The notes: a model not told the origin generated them from the sequence alone. DNA of 64,000 bases from Terebella lapidaria (GCA_949152475.1 OX424563.1:1027001-1091000); one strand, 5' to 3'; numbered from the stretch's first letter, positions 11,265 to 24,038 are shown. Translations and numbers: made by a program.

Positions 11265-12596
11265 AAAAAAAATTAGCCCAAGGGCTGAAATAGGTTACCG
11301 GACAATTTTTACATGTGACCTTGAGATTTAGCACTCAAGGTCATCTGAGGTCAAGTTCAAGGTCACCAAAAGTTGTGCCATATATGACTTCCTATATGCT
11401 CATAATACAAACTTAAGCTCTATGATCAAGCGTTTTCACTCCAGAGGCCAATTTGTGGATTTCAGGCCATTTTGGAATGGCCGATTTGACCTTTCAAGGT
11501 CTTCAAAGGTCGATTTCAAGGTCACCAATAGTTGCGCCATATATGACTTCCTATATGCTCATAATACAAACCTAAGCACTATGATCAAGCGTTTTCACTC
11601 CAGAGGCCAATTTGTGGATTTCAGGCCATTTTGGAATGGCCGCTTTGACCTTTCAAGGTCATCAAAGGTCGAATTCAAGGTCAGCAATAGTTGCGCCATA
11701 TATGACTTCCTATATGCTCATAATACAAACCTAAGCTCTATGATCAAGCGTTTTCACTCCAAAGGCCAATTTATGGATTTCAGGCGATTTTGGAATGGCA
11801 GTTTTGACCTTTCATGTTCATCAAAGGTCAAATTCAAGGTCACCAAAAGTTGCGCCATATATGACTTCCTATATGCTCATAATACAAACCTAAGCTCTAT
11901 GATCAAGCGTTTTCACTCCAGAGGCCATTTTGTGGATTTAGGCCATATTGGAATGGCCATTTTGACCTTTCAAGGTCATCGAAGGTCAAATTCAAGGTCA
12001 ACACACAAATCACCATATATGACTTCCCATTTGAAAGTGCCATTATCTAAGCTCTATCTTCAAGCGTTCTGGGTGAACTCAGACAGCAGCCCCATTATGA
12101 AGGAAAAAAGTGGCGAAAATTTTCTAAGTCCGAAAATTTTTTCAAAGGGGCAAAAAAAAAATTTTTTTTTGTGCCTAGAAGTGGCCCAAAATGGATAGTA
12201 ACGCGATTTCACCGACCCATCGAAAAAATCAAAATGGCCGCCACACGCAGACCAGCGATTCAAGGGCAACGAAACTTATACACATTATGAAGGACATAAT
12301 AAGGCATCCTTGTGCAAAAAAAGAAAAAAAGTTACTGAACAGATTTTGAGAAAATGGCCGCCAAAGTCCAAAATTGGCCAATTTTCGACTAAAACGGCCG
12401 CCATTTTGAAAATATTGTGAAAATCAAAAAACTAAAATACCTCCTTCTTGAATTATTTTTGTGCATTTTTTTGCAAAATTTCGGAAAGATTGGTCCGTAA
12501 ACAAAAAAGATAAAAATGTGAACGCCGACACCGGACGCCGGACGCCGGACGCAACGCCATGCCAATAGGTTATCGGACCATAGGTTCGGTAACCTA
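11265..12596 (-). repeat. AGGTTACC element, reverse copy with a 159-bp tandem array
   Basis: Reverse-oriented relative of the 2281 element: TTAGCCC...GGCTGAAATAGG at 11273-11294 and AACGCCATGCCAATAGG before TCGGTAACCT at 12596. About four 159-bp units (TATATGACTT recurs at 11381, 11540, 11699, 11858) each hold TTTCAAGGTCATC and CAAGGTCACC. Because 159 is divisible by three, one frame stays open across the array and yields a spurious 258-residue product of about 53-residue repeats. Confidence 0.7.
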
Positions 12597-13705
12597 AAAA
12601 TTAGCCCAAAGGCTAAGACAGGCTACCGGACAATTTTGGTTTGGCCATGGCATCAATGGCAGGTAACAGACCTTGAGATTTACGCAGTGTGAACATATGA
12701 TTAACAATCAAGGTCATCCCTTTCAACTTCGATGTCAACATTACATGTATGTGTGCGGCTTTTGATATTCTATATGTTCATAATACAAGGATATATCTGG
12801 GTGGAATATATGACTTCCCATTTAAAAGTGCCAATTTCTAAGCTCTATCTTCAAGCGTTCTATGAGCACAGTCCTGGCAGCTCCCATTATGAAGGAAAAA
12901 AGTGCTGAAAATTTTCTAAGGCCAAATTTTTTTTCAAAAGGTGAAATTTTTTTTGGGCCTAGAATTGGCCTAAAATGAATAGTAGGCTTAATGTGATTTG
13001 AGGCTCAAAAATTTCTTTTACGCCGACCCGTCAAAAATTTAAAATGGTTGTCACACGGTGACCGGCGATTCAAGGGCAACAAAACTTATACACATCATAA
13101 AGGTACATAAGGGGAATCTTTTGAAACCAAAATTTCAAAACTGATCAGACAGTTTACGAGAAAAGACAGACAAGGTGCAAATTTGGGCATTTTTCGACCA
13201 AAAAATGGCTGTTTTGACCTTTCAAGGTCATCCAAGGTCAAATTCAAGGTCACCACACAAGTCGCCATATATGACTTCCCATTTGAAAGTGCCAATTTCT
13301 AAGCTCTATCTTCAAGCGTTTTATGAGTACAGTCCTGGCAGCTCCCATTATGAAGGAAAAAAGTGCCGAAAATTTTCTAAGTCCAAAATTTTTTTCAAAG
13401 GGTGAATATTTTTTTTTGTCTAGAAATGGCCCAAAATGGATAGTAATGCGATTTGGGCCGAAAACATTTTTTTTCGTCGACCCGTCGAAAATTTAAAATG
13501 GCCGCCACACGCAGGCCGGCGATTCAAGGGCACCCAAACTTATACACATCACAGAGGTACATAACGATAATCTTTTGAAACAAAAATCTCAAATCTGATC
13601 AGACAGTTTTTGAGAAAATGGGCGCCAAAGTTCAAAATTGACCGTTTTTCGACGAAAACGGCCGCCATTTTGAAAGAAATTAAAAAATGAAAATACTAAA
13701 ACATA
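12597..13705 (-). repeat. AGGTTACC element, reverse copy, truncated
   Basis: It begins directly after the previous copy with TTAGCCCAAAGGCTAAGACAGG and continues through two of the ~450-bp body units (TTTGACCTTTCAAGGTCATC near 13212). It breaks off near 13700 without the (CCGT)n end. Confidence 0.65.
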
Positions 13706-15052
13706 GCACCAAGGGTGCTGTAGCTTACCGGCAATCATGAGAAACTCAGAGTATTGAATTTCCAACATATAAATTGTTACACTGATCTTGAACTCTAATT
13801 GTCAAAACATGTTCGTAAATGTTGCTGGAAACACATTTTCTGCATGGACTATAATACGAAATCAAATGACACATCACGAAGGTAGATAAAGAGAATCTTA
13901 TACATTATTTTGAGAAAAACTGTCTGAATAGATTTTGACAAATTGGCCACCAAAGACAAAATTCATCGTTTTTGACCTTTCAAGGTCATTGAAGGTCTAA
14001 TCCGAGGTCATGACTCAAACCGCAATATATGATTTTGAAGTCTTCTATGAGTTTACTCCGCACAGCTCTCATTATGAAGGAAAAATTGTGTGAAGTTTTC
14101 TAAGTCCAACAAATTTTTCAATGGCCAAAAAAAAAAAATTTGTTTTTTTCTGCTCGAAATGGCTCAAAATGAATAGTTACTTGATTTTGGAACAAAAAAA
14201 TTTTTTTTTTGCTGACCCGTTGAAAAATCAAAATGGCCGCCACACGCAGACCGGCGATTCAAGGGCAACGAAACTCATACACATCATAGAGGTACATGAG
14301 GGGAATGTTTTAAAACAAAAATCTCAAAACTGATCAGACAGTTTTTGAGAAAATGGCTATCAAAAATCCAAAATGGCAATTTTTCGACGAAAAAGGTCGT
14401 TTTGAGCTTCCAAGGTCATTGAAGGTCAAATTCAAGGTCATCACTCAAACCGCAATATATGATTTCCCATTTGAATGTGCCAATACTTAGGCTCTATCTT
14501 CAAGTGTTCTATGAGTTTACTCTGCACAGCTCCCATTATGAAGGGAAATTGGGTGAAATTTTGTAAGTCCAAAAAATATTTCAATGGCCAAAAAAAAATT
14601 TTTTTCTTTTGCTGGAAATGGCTCAAAACGAATAGTGACTTGATTTGGGACGAAACAATTTTTTTTCGCCGACCCGTCAAAAAATCAAAATGGCCGCCAC
14701 ACGCAGACCGGCGATTCAAGGGCAACGAAACTTATACACATCATAAAGGTACATGAGAGGAATGTTTTGAAACAAAAATCTCAAAACTGATCAGACAGTT
14801 TTTGAGAAAATGGTCTCCAAAGTCCAAAATTGGCAATTTTTCGTCAAAAATGGCCGCCAAATAGGCAAAAACGATTCAATCAAAAAAATTTAAAAAACGT
14901 CTTTAGATACTGGCCCAAGGTATGTTCTGACAAATTTATGGGGAAATTCATCATGTCAAAAAAAAGTTACAGACCCGCACGGACGACGGACGGACGACGG
15001 ACAACGGACGAAATACCACGACAATAGCTTATCGGCCCAAAGGGCAACGCTG
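13706..15052 (-). repeat. Related element, subfamily with CACCAAGGGTGCTGTAGC end
   Basis: It starts near CACCAAGGGTGCTGTAGCTTACCGG and ends with a run of GACGG words and AATAGCTTATCGGCCC near 15022-15045. Two internal units of about 450 bp share the AAAATGGCCGCCACACGCAG block with the AGGTTACC copies. Gene-like frames are low complexity and repeat with the unit. Confidence 0.6.
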
Positions 15053-15192
15053 ATTGTGGCTTGATTTTGGACGAAAAGAATTATTTTGCCGACCCGGCAG
15101 AAAATCAAAATGGCCGCTAAGCTCAGACCAGCGATTCAAGGTCATCGAAACTCTTCACAACAGGTATATATGGGGAGTCCAAAATTGACCCT

Positions 15193-16590
15193 TGTTGAAC
15201 CCACAAATGTTAAAACGCCCACAAATGTGAAAACCCACAAATGTGAAAATAAATTTTGTAAATCACCCACAAATGTGAAAATATCATTACCCACAAATGT
15301 GAAAAAAAATCCACCCACAAATGTGAAAAAAAAATTTAACCACAAATGTGAAAACGTTTTTTGTCATTTGCCCACAAATGTGAAAATCAAACACAGCATT
15401 ACGTTCCACATGAGGAATGTCTTTTATTGTTATGTCTTTTTACGGAACCTTGTTCTGATAACCCATTGCATGGCATTGCGTCCTTCATCCGTCGTCGTCC
15501 GTCATTTTTATTTTTATCTCGAATTTACGGTCGAATCTTTTCGAAATTTGCGCTAAAATGCCTAAGAATACAGGGAAGCACTTTTCTGAAAGATTTTTTG
15601 GGCTACCGGACCTTTGGTCCGATAACCTATTGGCATCGCGTTGCGTCCGTCGTCCGTCCATCCGTCGTCCGTCGTCCGTAAACAATTTTATCACTGGCTT
15701 ATTCCTTTAATTTAAACTATGTACAACAACCATGAATATGTGTAATGTTCCGTGCAGACCCCAATACGACATTTCAAAACGGTAAAAATAGCGAAATTGT
15801 ATGTATTTCCATCTCACGGTCACTCTGAGGCTGCCATTTCCTCTCGAATAGCGCGTAAAACTCACCATTTTACGCGGCACTCCGTGAATAACGCGTAACG
15901 CTTAGCCACCGTGAGGTTAGTACCGTCAAGGCATGGTTAGTAGACAAACATCACATCACATATCATATAATGAATAATAATAGTAATGTTGCCGTTACGT
16001 GAGGCCCGAGAACCATGGGAGGGGTCCCCGGAACCACAACGCTTGGGCATGTTGTTCGTCCGGCCTTGTTGATCCTTGGGCATCCTGAGCCCATTTCCTT
16101 GAAAAATAATTCTACTTCCGGTTTGGTGTAATTTGATACCAAACCACGCCTAGTATATTGCCAATTAGCCCTATGGGTTCGAAAATAAGGTCCTTTTTGC
16201 TCTACGATCAATCTTTACTGAGATATGAAGGTTTTTATGGAAAAATGATGATAATAGGGGAAAGTATTAATTGTGCAATAGGTTTTCAGAACAAAGGTCG
16301 GTAACCTAAAAACATTTTTCATGTTGAAGCTAATGTTGTGTCAGATTTTCACATTTGTGGGCAATTGACAAAAATCGTTTTCACATTTGTGGTTGATTTT
16401 TTTTTTCACATTTGTGGGTGAAGTTTTTTTCACATTTGTGGGTGAAGATTTTCACATTTGTGGGTAGTTGACAAAAAACGTTTTCACATTTGTGGTTGAT
16501 TTTTTTACATTTGTGGGTGATTTACAAAATTTGTTTTCACATTTGTGGGTTTTCACATTTGTGGGCGTTTTAACATTTGTGGGTTCAACA
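15193..16590. mobile_element. Foldback element with CCCACAAATGTGAAAA arms
   Basis: Both arms (about 15193-15400 and, reversed, 16345-16590) are arrays of about nine copies of a CCCACAAATGTGAAAA word with short, variable spacers. The spacers are mirrored in order between the arms (for example a TTTTGTCAA-type spacer). The outermost ends are TGTTGAACCCAC and its complement, flanked by the 5-bp direct repeat ACCCT at 15188-15192 and 16591-16595. The middle holds AGGTTACC-type fragments at about 15600-15680 and 16280-16312 and unrecognised sequence. I see no transposase. It resembles foldback elements with modular inverted repeats. It is not a CRISPR array: the words are palindromically arranged, spacers are short and A/T homopolymer-like, and the genome is animal. 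Confidence 0.75.
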
Positions 16591-16967
16591 ACCCTTTTTT
16601 GTCAAAAATTGTCAAAAAACATCAAAAAAAAATTGTGAAAAATTAAAAACAAACCGACTTAAACTTTAAGCAAGGATAGTAGAGTGTGCTTTCAAGATAT
16701 ATGTTAAGGACGCACGGACGATGGCAACGGCATGCCAACAGGTTTTCGTACAAAAACCTTCACGTGCCACCAAAATAAATTACTGAATAGTATTAGGCAA
16801 ACTATGGAACGCGCATACACAAAACACCTATAAATTTTTCAATGATTTTATTGAGAGACAGAGACTCTTGGAACTGTATTCCAGTGTGCAGTAGATCATC
16901 GAATCTGGAATAAAATAGAACATTCATATTCGGAGTAAGATCTATTGAAGTGTGCATATTTAATAAA
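16591..16967. other. No recognised feature
   Basis: AT-rich sequence with a short AGGTTTTCG...ACAAAAACC fragment near 16740 that resembles an element end. No gene is seen. Confidence 0.4.
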
Positions 16968-18090
16968 CATAGGCCCAAGGGACCTGTAGCTTACCGGTTA
17001 GCCAATAGGTGATCGGACCGATGGTCAGGTAACTTCAAGGTTACAAGTATATTCAGCATATTTCATTTCCTATATGTCCACAATCGATTCGTAAGCTGTA
17101 AAGTTGACAAGTGAGATATGCGCCATTTCGTGCTCTGACCTTGAAAATGAGGTCAAAGGTCATATTCAAAGTCACGAGAATATTCAGTATATATTATTTC
17201 TTATATGTCCACAATTGATTCCCAAGATGAAAAGTAGATAATAAGTGAGATATTAGCCATTTTCTGCTCTGACCTTGAAAATGAGGTCAAAGGTCAAATT
17301 CAAGGTCACGAGAATATTCAGCATATATCACTTCCTATATGTCCACAATTGATTCCGAAGCTGTAAAGTCAATAATAAGCGGGATATTGGCCATTTTGTG
17401 CTCTGACCTTGAAAATGAGGTTAAAGGTCAAATTCAAGGTCACGAAAATATTCAACATATATCATTTCCTATATGGTCACAATAGATTTCTGAGCTGTAA
17501 AGTCGATAATAAAAGAGATATTAGCCATTTTGTGCTCTGACCTTGAAAATGAGGTCAAAGGTCAAATTCAAGGTCACGAGAATGTTCAGCATATATTATT
17601 TCCTATATGTCCACAATTGATTCCAAGTCTCTAATCTCAGTATTAAGTGAGATATCAAGAACATTGTGGCCCATTGTGAAGCATAGGAGAATTCAACATG
17701 GGAAAGTCCTCTTTGGGCCCTGTAAAAAACATCAAAATGGCCGACACACGCAGACCGGCGATTCAAGAGCATCGAAACTTATACACATTATAAGGATACA
17801 TGTGGGGAACATTTTGAAACTAAAATCTCAAAACTGATCAGACAGTTTTCGAGAACATAATTTTTAAAGATGAAAAAATGCAGAAACGGCCATTTTCGCT
17901 ATAAAAATGGCGGCCAAAACTGCATAATCGATTCAATAAGAAAAAAATGAAAAAAAAAGTCTGGGGGTATTGACCCAATACATATTCACACAAATTTATG
18001 GACAAATTCATCAGCCCGAAAAAAAGATACAAAATGTTAACAGATGATGTGGCAGACGACGACGACGACGCTGACGGGCCGGTAAGCTAA
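16968..18090 (-). repeat. Element with a 134-bp tandem array of AGGTCA repeats
   Basis: It starts GGCCCAAGGGACCTGTAGC and ends at a GACGACGACGACG run with GGGCCGGTAAGCT. From about 17035 to 17640 a 134-bp unit recurs about 4.5 times (CACG at 17173, 17307, 17441, 17575). Each unit carries GAGGTCAAAGGTCA followed by TTCAAGGTCACGA. The 17420 unit has a change (GAGGTTAAAGGTCA). A reverse-oriented relative lies at 22688-23790. Confidence 0.7.
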
Positions 18091-18493
18091 AGAGTGGTAT
18101 TCCGTATTACCCACAAACAATACTGGTATTACGCATTGACGTGTGTCGAACAAATCGCCCAACCTTATTCGTTACCAAGACACTCAGGCGGTATGTCGAA
18201 CACTGTGGGGTCTGCGATTCCGTTCTTCATATTCGCGTAACTCTGGGCATAGGATGCAAAGTCACCGGTAGCTGTTGGGAAAGTAAGGCATTTTGTGTTG
18301 ATTTAAAATCATGGTTCTATATATCAGTGAGTGTGTAATGTCACTGAATAGATGGTTAAATTTGTGTGCGCTGGATGAATACTCAGTTTTGTACTGGATG
18401 AAAGCCAGGATTTGTCACCGGATCATAGCTAAGGTATGCTATCGATGCGCGAAGTTAGACTAGTCCCACGAAATAACCCACCACTAGTGATTG
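18091..18493. other. No recognised feature
   Basis: Unassigned sequence between the element above and a TA microsatellite. No coding exon is supported. Confidence 0.35.
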
Positions 18494-18519
18494 TATATAT
18501 ATATATATATATATATATA
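18494..18519. repeat. (TA)n microsatellite
   Basis: Thirteen uninterrupted TA dinucleotides. Confidence 0.95.
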
Positions 18520-18875
18520 CAGGGGGTGTCGCCGATCGTCTTATAAATGCCCTAGCATTTGTGTGCTATAACTGTGGTGTCACTACTTGTGCAGCCACAA
18601 TCCACAATGTATAACCATAGAGCTATGGGGTTATAGCTTTATGTTTCATCCACACCATCCTGGTCAAGTTAACTATCGAAATGGGTGCCTCAGACAAGTG
18701 ATTCTGGTGCCTGCTCCTTTGTTATTGACTTACTTACTCCTGATGGTCAGATGGACATGTGCACAGTTGGAAAACTAGATCGGATTTAATTCAACTAGGG
18801 ACCAGTTTATCAATACCACACATGCCATTTTCTGAATCTATGACACTGAAAAGACTTCTGTTGCAATCCACTCAT
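18520..18875. other. 3' flank of EPDR gene C
   Basis: No gene is seen. The stretch at about 18565-18603 is a reversed copy of the dispersed block at 7672 and 8058. No clear AATAAA for gene C was found close to its stop. Confidence 0.4.
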
Positions 18876-20194
18876 TCACTGGGTATTTGTCTCTGGCGTT
18901 TGGAGCTGTAATTTGACGGAACATTGCTCAAACGACCTAGTCAGGATTTCCCAGGTTCGCTCGGCAGGTATGCTCGGCTGGGGACCCCAGTCTACAATAC
19001 CTTGTCGCTGGACGAAGGTGCTGCTGTAGAGTAGACCACACGAGTAGTCCCATACATCATACTGCTGAGCCCGCACCTCTCCGTTGTTCTCCTGCTGTAG
19101 CGAGGAGAAAGCCCAGCGAGAGTCCCGAGTGTCCAGCCCCATCAGGAAGAATGCAACTCGCTGGCTGTCTGGGGCTATTGGATCAGGGAAACATAAATGT
19201 TTTAGATTTGTTCACTTTTCGGTATTTGGAGTAAATACCGGATCGGTGTGAAATGGTTTTGTGAAACGTATCAAGTGTAATCTCAATTCCTATAATAATT
19301 GATAATTATTATCCAGTGAAATTCATATGGTATAGATGATACTTAGGTAGCCCAAGCATACACTGTTTCCTGCACACGTGCAGATGTTGACTACTTACGC
19401 TCGCACGGCCTCCTCAGCTGTCGGACAGTCGGCTGAGATTGACACGTACCGTTCTGGTACAGGAAGTACACAGTCTAGGGGATGATAAAATAGAATTGTG
19501 AAAGCTAGGAACAGGAAATGATTCCGACCAAATCGGGAATAATATTGGGCCTTTCTTGTACGCGGCTGCATTCACATATCATGACACCAAGAGGTACGAA
19601 GCACATTTGGGTACCTGGGCGCCGTAATCGAAGTAGCCCATGTGCTTGCCGTTAGGGAGTCCGTCCATCGTGTAATTGATCGTGATCTGCTCCAGATTGT
19701 AGTCATAGTGAAACCTATCAAAGATATGATTCAGCGTTCAATCTCAAAATGTGTGGAAACTCAAGAATTAGCCTGATGTTGTGATTTCGGTTACCTGGTA
19801 TACAAAGTTCCCCGAACTATTAATCGAATAGTAATTTACAAGACTATTTGTGTTTGATTTACAATTGAATATGTATTTGTATGATTAGAAAGTTCATAAA
19901 CTGCTCATAGTGATTTTTTTCCCGATGACATAAAACTTTTTGTTACGATTATAAGTCATCGGTCTACTTATGGGGATCCCCGGTATATATTTTCTTTATA
20001 TATTTAAATTCGTATTTTTTGTTGTGCACGTACTCATAGAGTCCCATGTACTGGAATGGGTCTGGTCCGTTAATGTTCCCCTCAAGGGCGTGTTCTGTCA
20101 TAAACCCCTCATACTGAGGCGAGAGACAGCAGGGATCGTCCTCGGGCTGGGCGTGAGCCAGTCCCAACAGGGCCACGACCGCTAGCAACAACAT
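18876..20194 (-). CDS. Ependymin-related secreted protein, gene C (4 exons)
   Basis: Minus-strand secreted protein of the ependymin/MERP family. Exons are 20194-20034, 19714-19615, 19474-19399 and 19174-18876; intron phases are 2, 0, 1; total 636 nt (211 aa). Residues 1-15 are a strong signal peptide (MLLLAVVALLGLAHA). C22-C23 form the N-terminal cysteine pair, followed by SPQYEGF. Exon 2 contains INYTMDGLPNGK and exon 3 the sequon-bearing QNGTCQSQP. The first three phases match genes A and B, but A/B exons 4 and 5 are here a single long last exon. The protein is well diverged from A and B, so the duplication is older. It faces the same way as gene B, 4.0 kb away. Confidence 0.87.
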
Positions 20195-21769
20195 CCTGTT
20201 ATACAGAGAAACACAACATCAATATACCTCTATTAAATGTTTGAAATATATATTTATAATTAAATCTTATACTAGAAATGCAAAATAGTGGAGCGGAAAT
20301 ATAATGCTGACTGTAAGCACCCTGTACACATAAGGAAATATCAAACAAATCATTACCTTTCAGTCGTACTTCAATCAGACAAATTGGAATGAAAAATCAC
20401 ACTGTTTTATTCTTATCAGTTTAGTTTATTAAAATGGGGGTGTGGGTTTCTCGCGAGACATCATGTGATGGTCTGAGAAGGGAGGTCGGCGATGTTAACG
20501 TTGTATCAACAGGAGGGAAATATTCCAGGTAAGCAGGTGTCACATTTTGGTTAGGGTCACCGCCATTTTAGTCATGTTTGATAACAAAGGTGTGTACAAA
20601 ATATGTGATAAAGAGCAGTGTTTGTTTTCAGGTCGATAATATTCAATTGTGTCAGATACTGGTGACATATGTCTATTCCCGTGTATCATATGATCACTCA
20701 TCGATATATTATTAACAATAGTCCAGTCCAATAGTCACGTGAATTGGTACCAGTCAAAGTTATACTTATTACAACAGCTGTTGTTTCAAATAAAGCACAT
20801 GACCACTGATTATGTTCAATGTCAGGGATGAACAAAAAAGAGGGATAAACATATTCTGATTTACACATATCGGGAACCTACGGAAGCGTATTGCTAACAG
20901 ACCCGCAAAAGTTTGAAATATTCAGCAATTTTCTATCCATATCTCAAAATTGTAGTTGTTATCACAATTTTTAGACACTCTCAGAATTTCAACGTAGTAA
21001 CTCAAAATTCTGAGTCATAAATAAAATGTTTCGAAATGATATAATATTGAGATTACGATAAAATATTTGAAAATTTATAAATAAATAATAATTTTCCACC
21101 CCTTGCCATTCTGAAAGTAGCGGGGTAAAATGATGAGATGGTCGAACCAGATAGATCTAAATAATATTAGAAAAAAGAAGCATTTAAGATTCTGCATTTA
21201 ATTCAACATCGTGCTCTTCCTTCAACTTCGAATCTATTTAAATGAGGAATAAAAACACGCCGCGGATTTTATTGGAGAGTTTTCCAATAAAATTGAAATG
21301 ATCAATCTGTTTTCTGTACTTCAAGAGAGTCCAGAACATAGATAAATATGTTTTTTTATTGATACAATTACATGTAGATGAATGTCAACATTATCCATTT
21401 GTTGGCTTGAAAATTAAATGGCGCGGCACATTCGGGCAGGTATCTTGATCATGCAATAGGTCTATAACTAGCAGAGGGAAGAATTTGGGAATTTGCGGTG
21501 GTGTATCTCTTGGATAATTGTCGCCCATATAGTAGTGCCCATGGAAAAGTAATTCCACGAAAGGCTCTAAGACCACCATAGGTTATATGTCTATGAAAAC
21601 CACTAAGTAAATTCCCTACATGCCCGTAGTCTAACCGTAAGATCTATCTGTCACCTTTTTGTCTGCAGAGGCCAATAATAGTATAGTTCATGCCAAATGT
21701 GACTTACAAACTTAAATCCTAAATGTGAGCTACAAACTTAAACCCTATCTATATGTATTTTGTTTGAAG
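20195..21769. other. Intergenic, upstream of EPDR gene C
   Basis: No coding exon is supported. An AT-rich block with TATAAATATATA (minus strand) near 20247-20258 could serve as the promoter of gene C. The remainder (to 21769) is unique-looking AT-rich sequence. Confidence 0.35.
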
Positions 21770-22490
21770 AGAAACTCACATATTTCAGGTCGAACGTGAC
21801 CTTAGAATTTGCCAATCAGAGTCTTCTGAGGTCAATTTCAAAGTCACAAACAGATCAAACATATATGACTTCCTATATGCTTACATTATAAACCTAAGAA
21901 CCATATGCAAGCATTGTGCTATATACAAGTTACACATTTCTGGTCAAACGTGACCTTGAGACGAAGTCAAGTTGAAGGTCACCAATAGATTCATCATATA
22001 TGACTTCCTAGATATGCTCATAATACAGTCCTCAGCTTTATCTACAAGAGCAATGTCTGCACATTCAGGTCAAACGTGACTTTGAAGTTTAGCATTCAAG
22101 GTCATCCGAGGTCAATTTCAAAGTCATCAAAAGATCCCCCACATATGACTTTTTATGCTCATGATAATAATAACCGGTTTCTCTGAATGTTTTGATCTAA
22201 TGACCAAATTGCATATCTCCAGGTAGTCATGACATTGAGTTTGAGCACTCAAGGGCATCTAAGGTCAAGTTCAAGGTCACCAAAAAGTGACCATATATGA
22301 CTTTTTATGCTCATATTACATATCACTAAATGCTATCTTCGAATGTTTTGTCTCTAATGATTAAATTACACATCTCCACGTATCATGACATTGGGTTTGA
22401 GCACTCAGTCATCTGAGGACAAAGTCAAGGTCACCAAAAGATGTACCATATATGGCTTCCTATAGTATGCTTGTAATACACAGTTCTGTA
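21770..22490 (+). repeat. Tandem array of ~150-bp units with AAGGTCA words
   Basis: About five diverged units recur, each with CATATATGACTTCCTA- or CATATATGACTTTTTA-type sequence, a TCAAGGTCA- or TCAAAGTCA-type word and TGCTCATAAT. They are related to the 159-bp units at 11.4 kb and look older. Confidence 0.6.
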
Positions 22491-22687
22491 TTGATAAAAA
22501 TGCATTACGACAAACGCAAGTTATCATCTGGAAACCAAAACGGCGCAAGAATAATAGGGAAAGAAACTCTGCTAAAACCATAAAGATATTTCCGTCCGGA
22601 ACGTCTTATTTAGCTAATTCAAGCAATATACTTAAGTATCGTCATGAATACTCATTATACTAATGAGTTCCAAATGTTCAGTACAAT
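22491..22687. other. No recognised feature
   Basis: Short spacer. AAGTTATCATCTGGAAACC near 22519 is reminiscent of the GGTTTCCGGATGATAACT block at 3.9 kb in reverse. Confidence 0.35.
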
Positions 22688-23790
22688 TTTTAGGTTACCG
22701 GACCTTTGGTCCGATAACCTATATTGCCGTGACGTTGCGTCCGTCGTACGTCCAGCCGTCCGTCCGTTGACATTTTTATCTTTACAGTTTACAGTCGAAT
22801 CTTTCTGAAATTTTGCACAAAAATACCTAAAAAAATTTCAAGGAATTTTTTTTTTAGTTTTCCGATTTTCGCATTTTTTTTCAAAATGGCGGCCGTTTTC
22901 GACGAAAAATGCCTGATTTTGGACTTTGGCGGCCATTTTCTCAAAATCCGTTCAGTAACTTTTTTTCTTTTTGATACATAACACTCCTCATTAGACTCCT
23001 GTGATGTGTATAAGTTTCGTTGCGCTTGAATCGCTCAAAGTGGGCCATTTTGGCCCAAACTCGGCCCAAATGGAACTTTCCCATGTTAAATTATCCTATG
23101 CTTTATAATGGGAAACATTATGCCTAATATCTCACTTAATATTGAGATTAGAGACTAGGAATCAATTGTGGACATATAGGAAATGATATATGCTGAATAT
23201 TCTCGTGACCTTGAATTTGACCTCTGACCTCAATTTCAAGGTCAGAGAACAAAATGGCTAATATCTCACTTATTATCGACTTTACAGCTGAGGAATCAAT
23301 TATGGACATATAAGAAATGATATGCCGAATATTCTGATGACCTTGAATTTGACATTTCACCTCATTTCTAAGGTCACAGGACAAAATGGCTAATATCTCA
23401 CTTATTATCGATTTCACAGCTTATGGATCAATTGTGGACAGGTAGGAAATGATATATGCTGAATATTCTCGTGACCTTGAATTTGACCTCTGACCTCATT
23501 TTCTAGGTCAAGAGCACAAAATGGCTAATATCTCGCTTATTATCGACTTTACAGCTTAGGAATCAGTTGTGGGCATATAGGAAATGATATACGCCTAATA
23601 TTCTAATGACCTTGAATTTGACCTTTGAGCTCATTTTCAAGGTCACAGGAAAAAATGGCTAATATCTCGCTTCATATAGACTTTACAGCTTAGGAATCAT
23701 TTGTGCACCTATAGGGAATGATGTATGCTGAATATTTTGATGATCTTCGACCTTATTTTCAAGGTCATAGAACAGAATTGCTATTTTGTT
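22688..23790 (+). repeat. AGGTTACC element with a ~133-bp tandem array
   Basis: The left end AGGTTACCGGACCTTTGG is at 22692 and is followed by a CCGTCCGT stretch. From about 23080, about five units of roughly 133 bp (reverse of the 17-kb array) each contain GTGACCTTGAATTTGACC and AAAATGGCTAATATCTC. Some carry TGACCTCTGACCT. The right end is not clear and may be truncated near 23790-23870. Confidence 0.65.
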
Positions 23791-24038
23791 TTACTTGTTT
23801 TTGAATTTACAGAATTTTTCTCTAAATTTTGACACAAAATTGTTAATATCTCGAGAACAATGATAGATATTCAGGTTCTGTAAAACCCAGCACATTAGGG
23901 TTTGCGTTTTCCATCAAACAAAACATGCCAATTTGAAAATCATTTTGACTCGAATTATACTTTAACGTTTGGGTCATCGTGCTTTTCAAGTGTATAAGCA
24001 GTCTGCAAACACACCAAAAATTGTTTTTCGGTATCTAT

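Noticed and set aside
11422..12198. 258-residue repetitive protein
   Set aside because: The frame follows a 159-bp non-coding tandem repeat related to other intergenic elements; no start context, signal or domain.
15963..16211. 82-residue minus-strand protein
   Set aside because: Lies inside the foldback element and resembles the repeat-derived sequence at 41.5 kb; no domain.
15193..16590. CRISPR-like array of ~16-bp repeats with short spacers
   Set aside because: The repeats occur in two mirrored arms, spacers are short A/T runs that are themselves mirrored, and the surrounding genome is animal.
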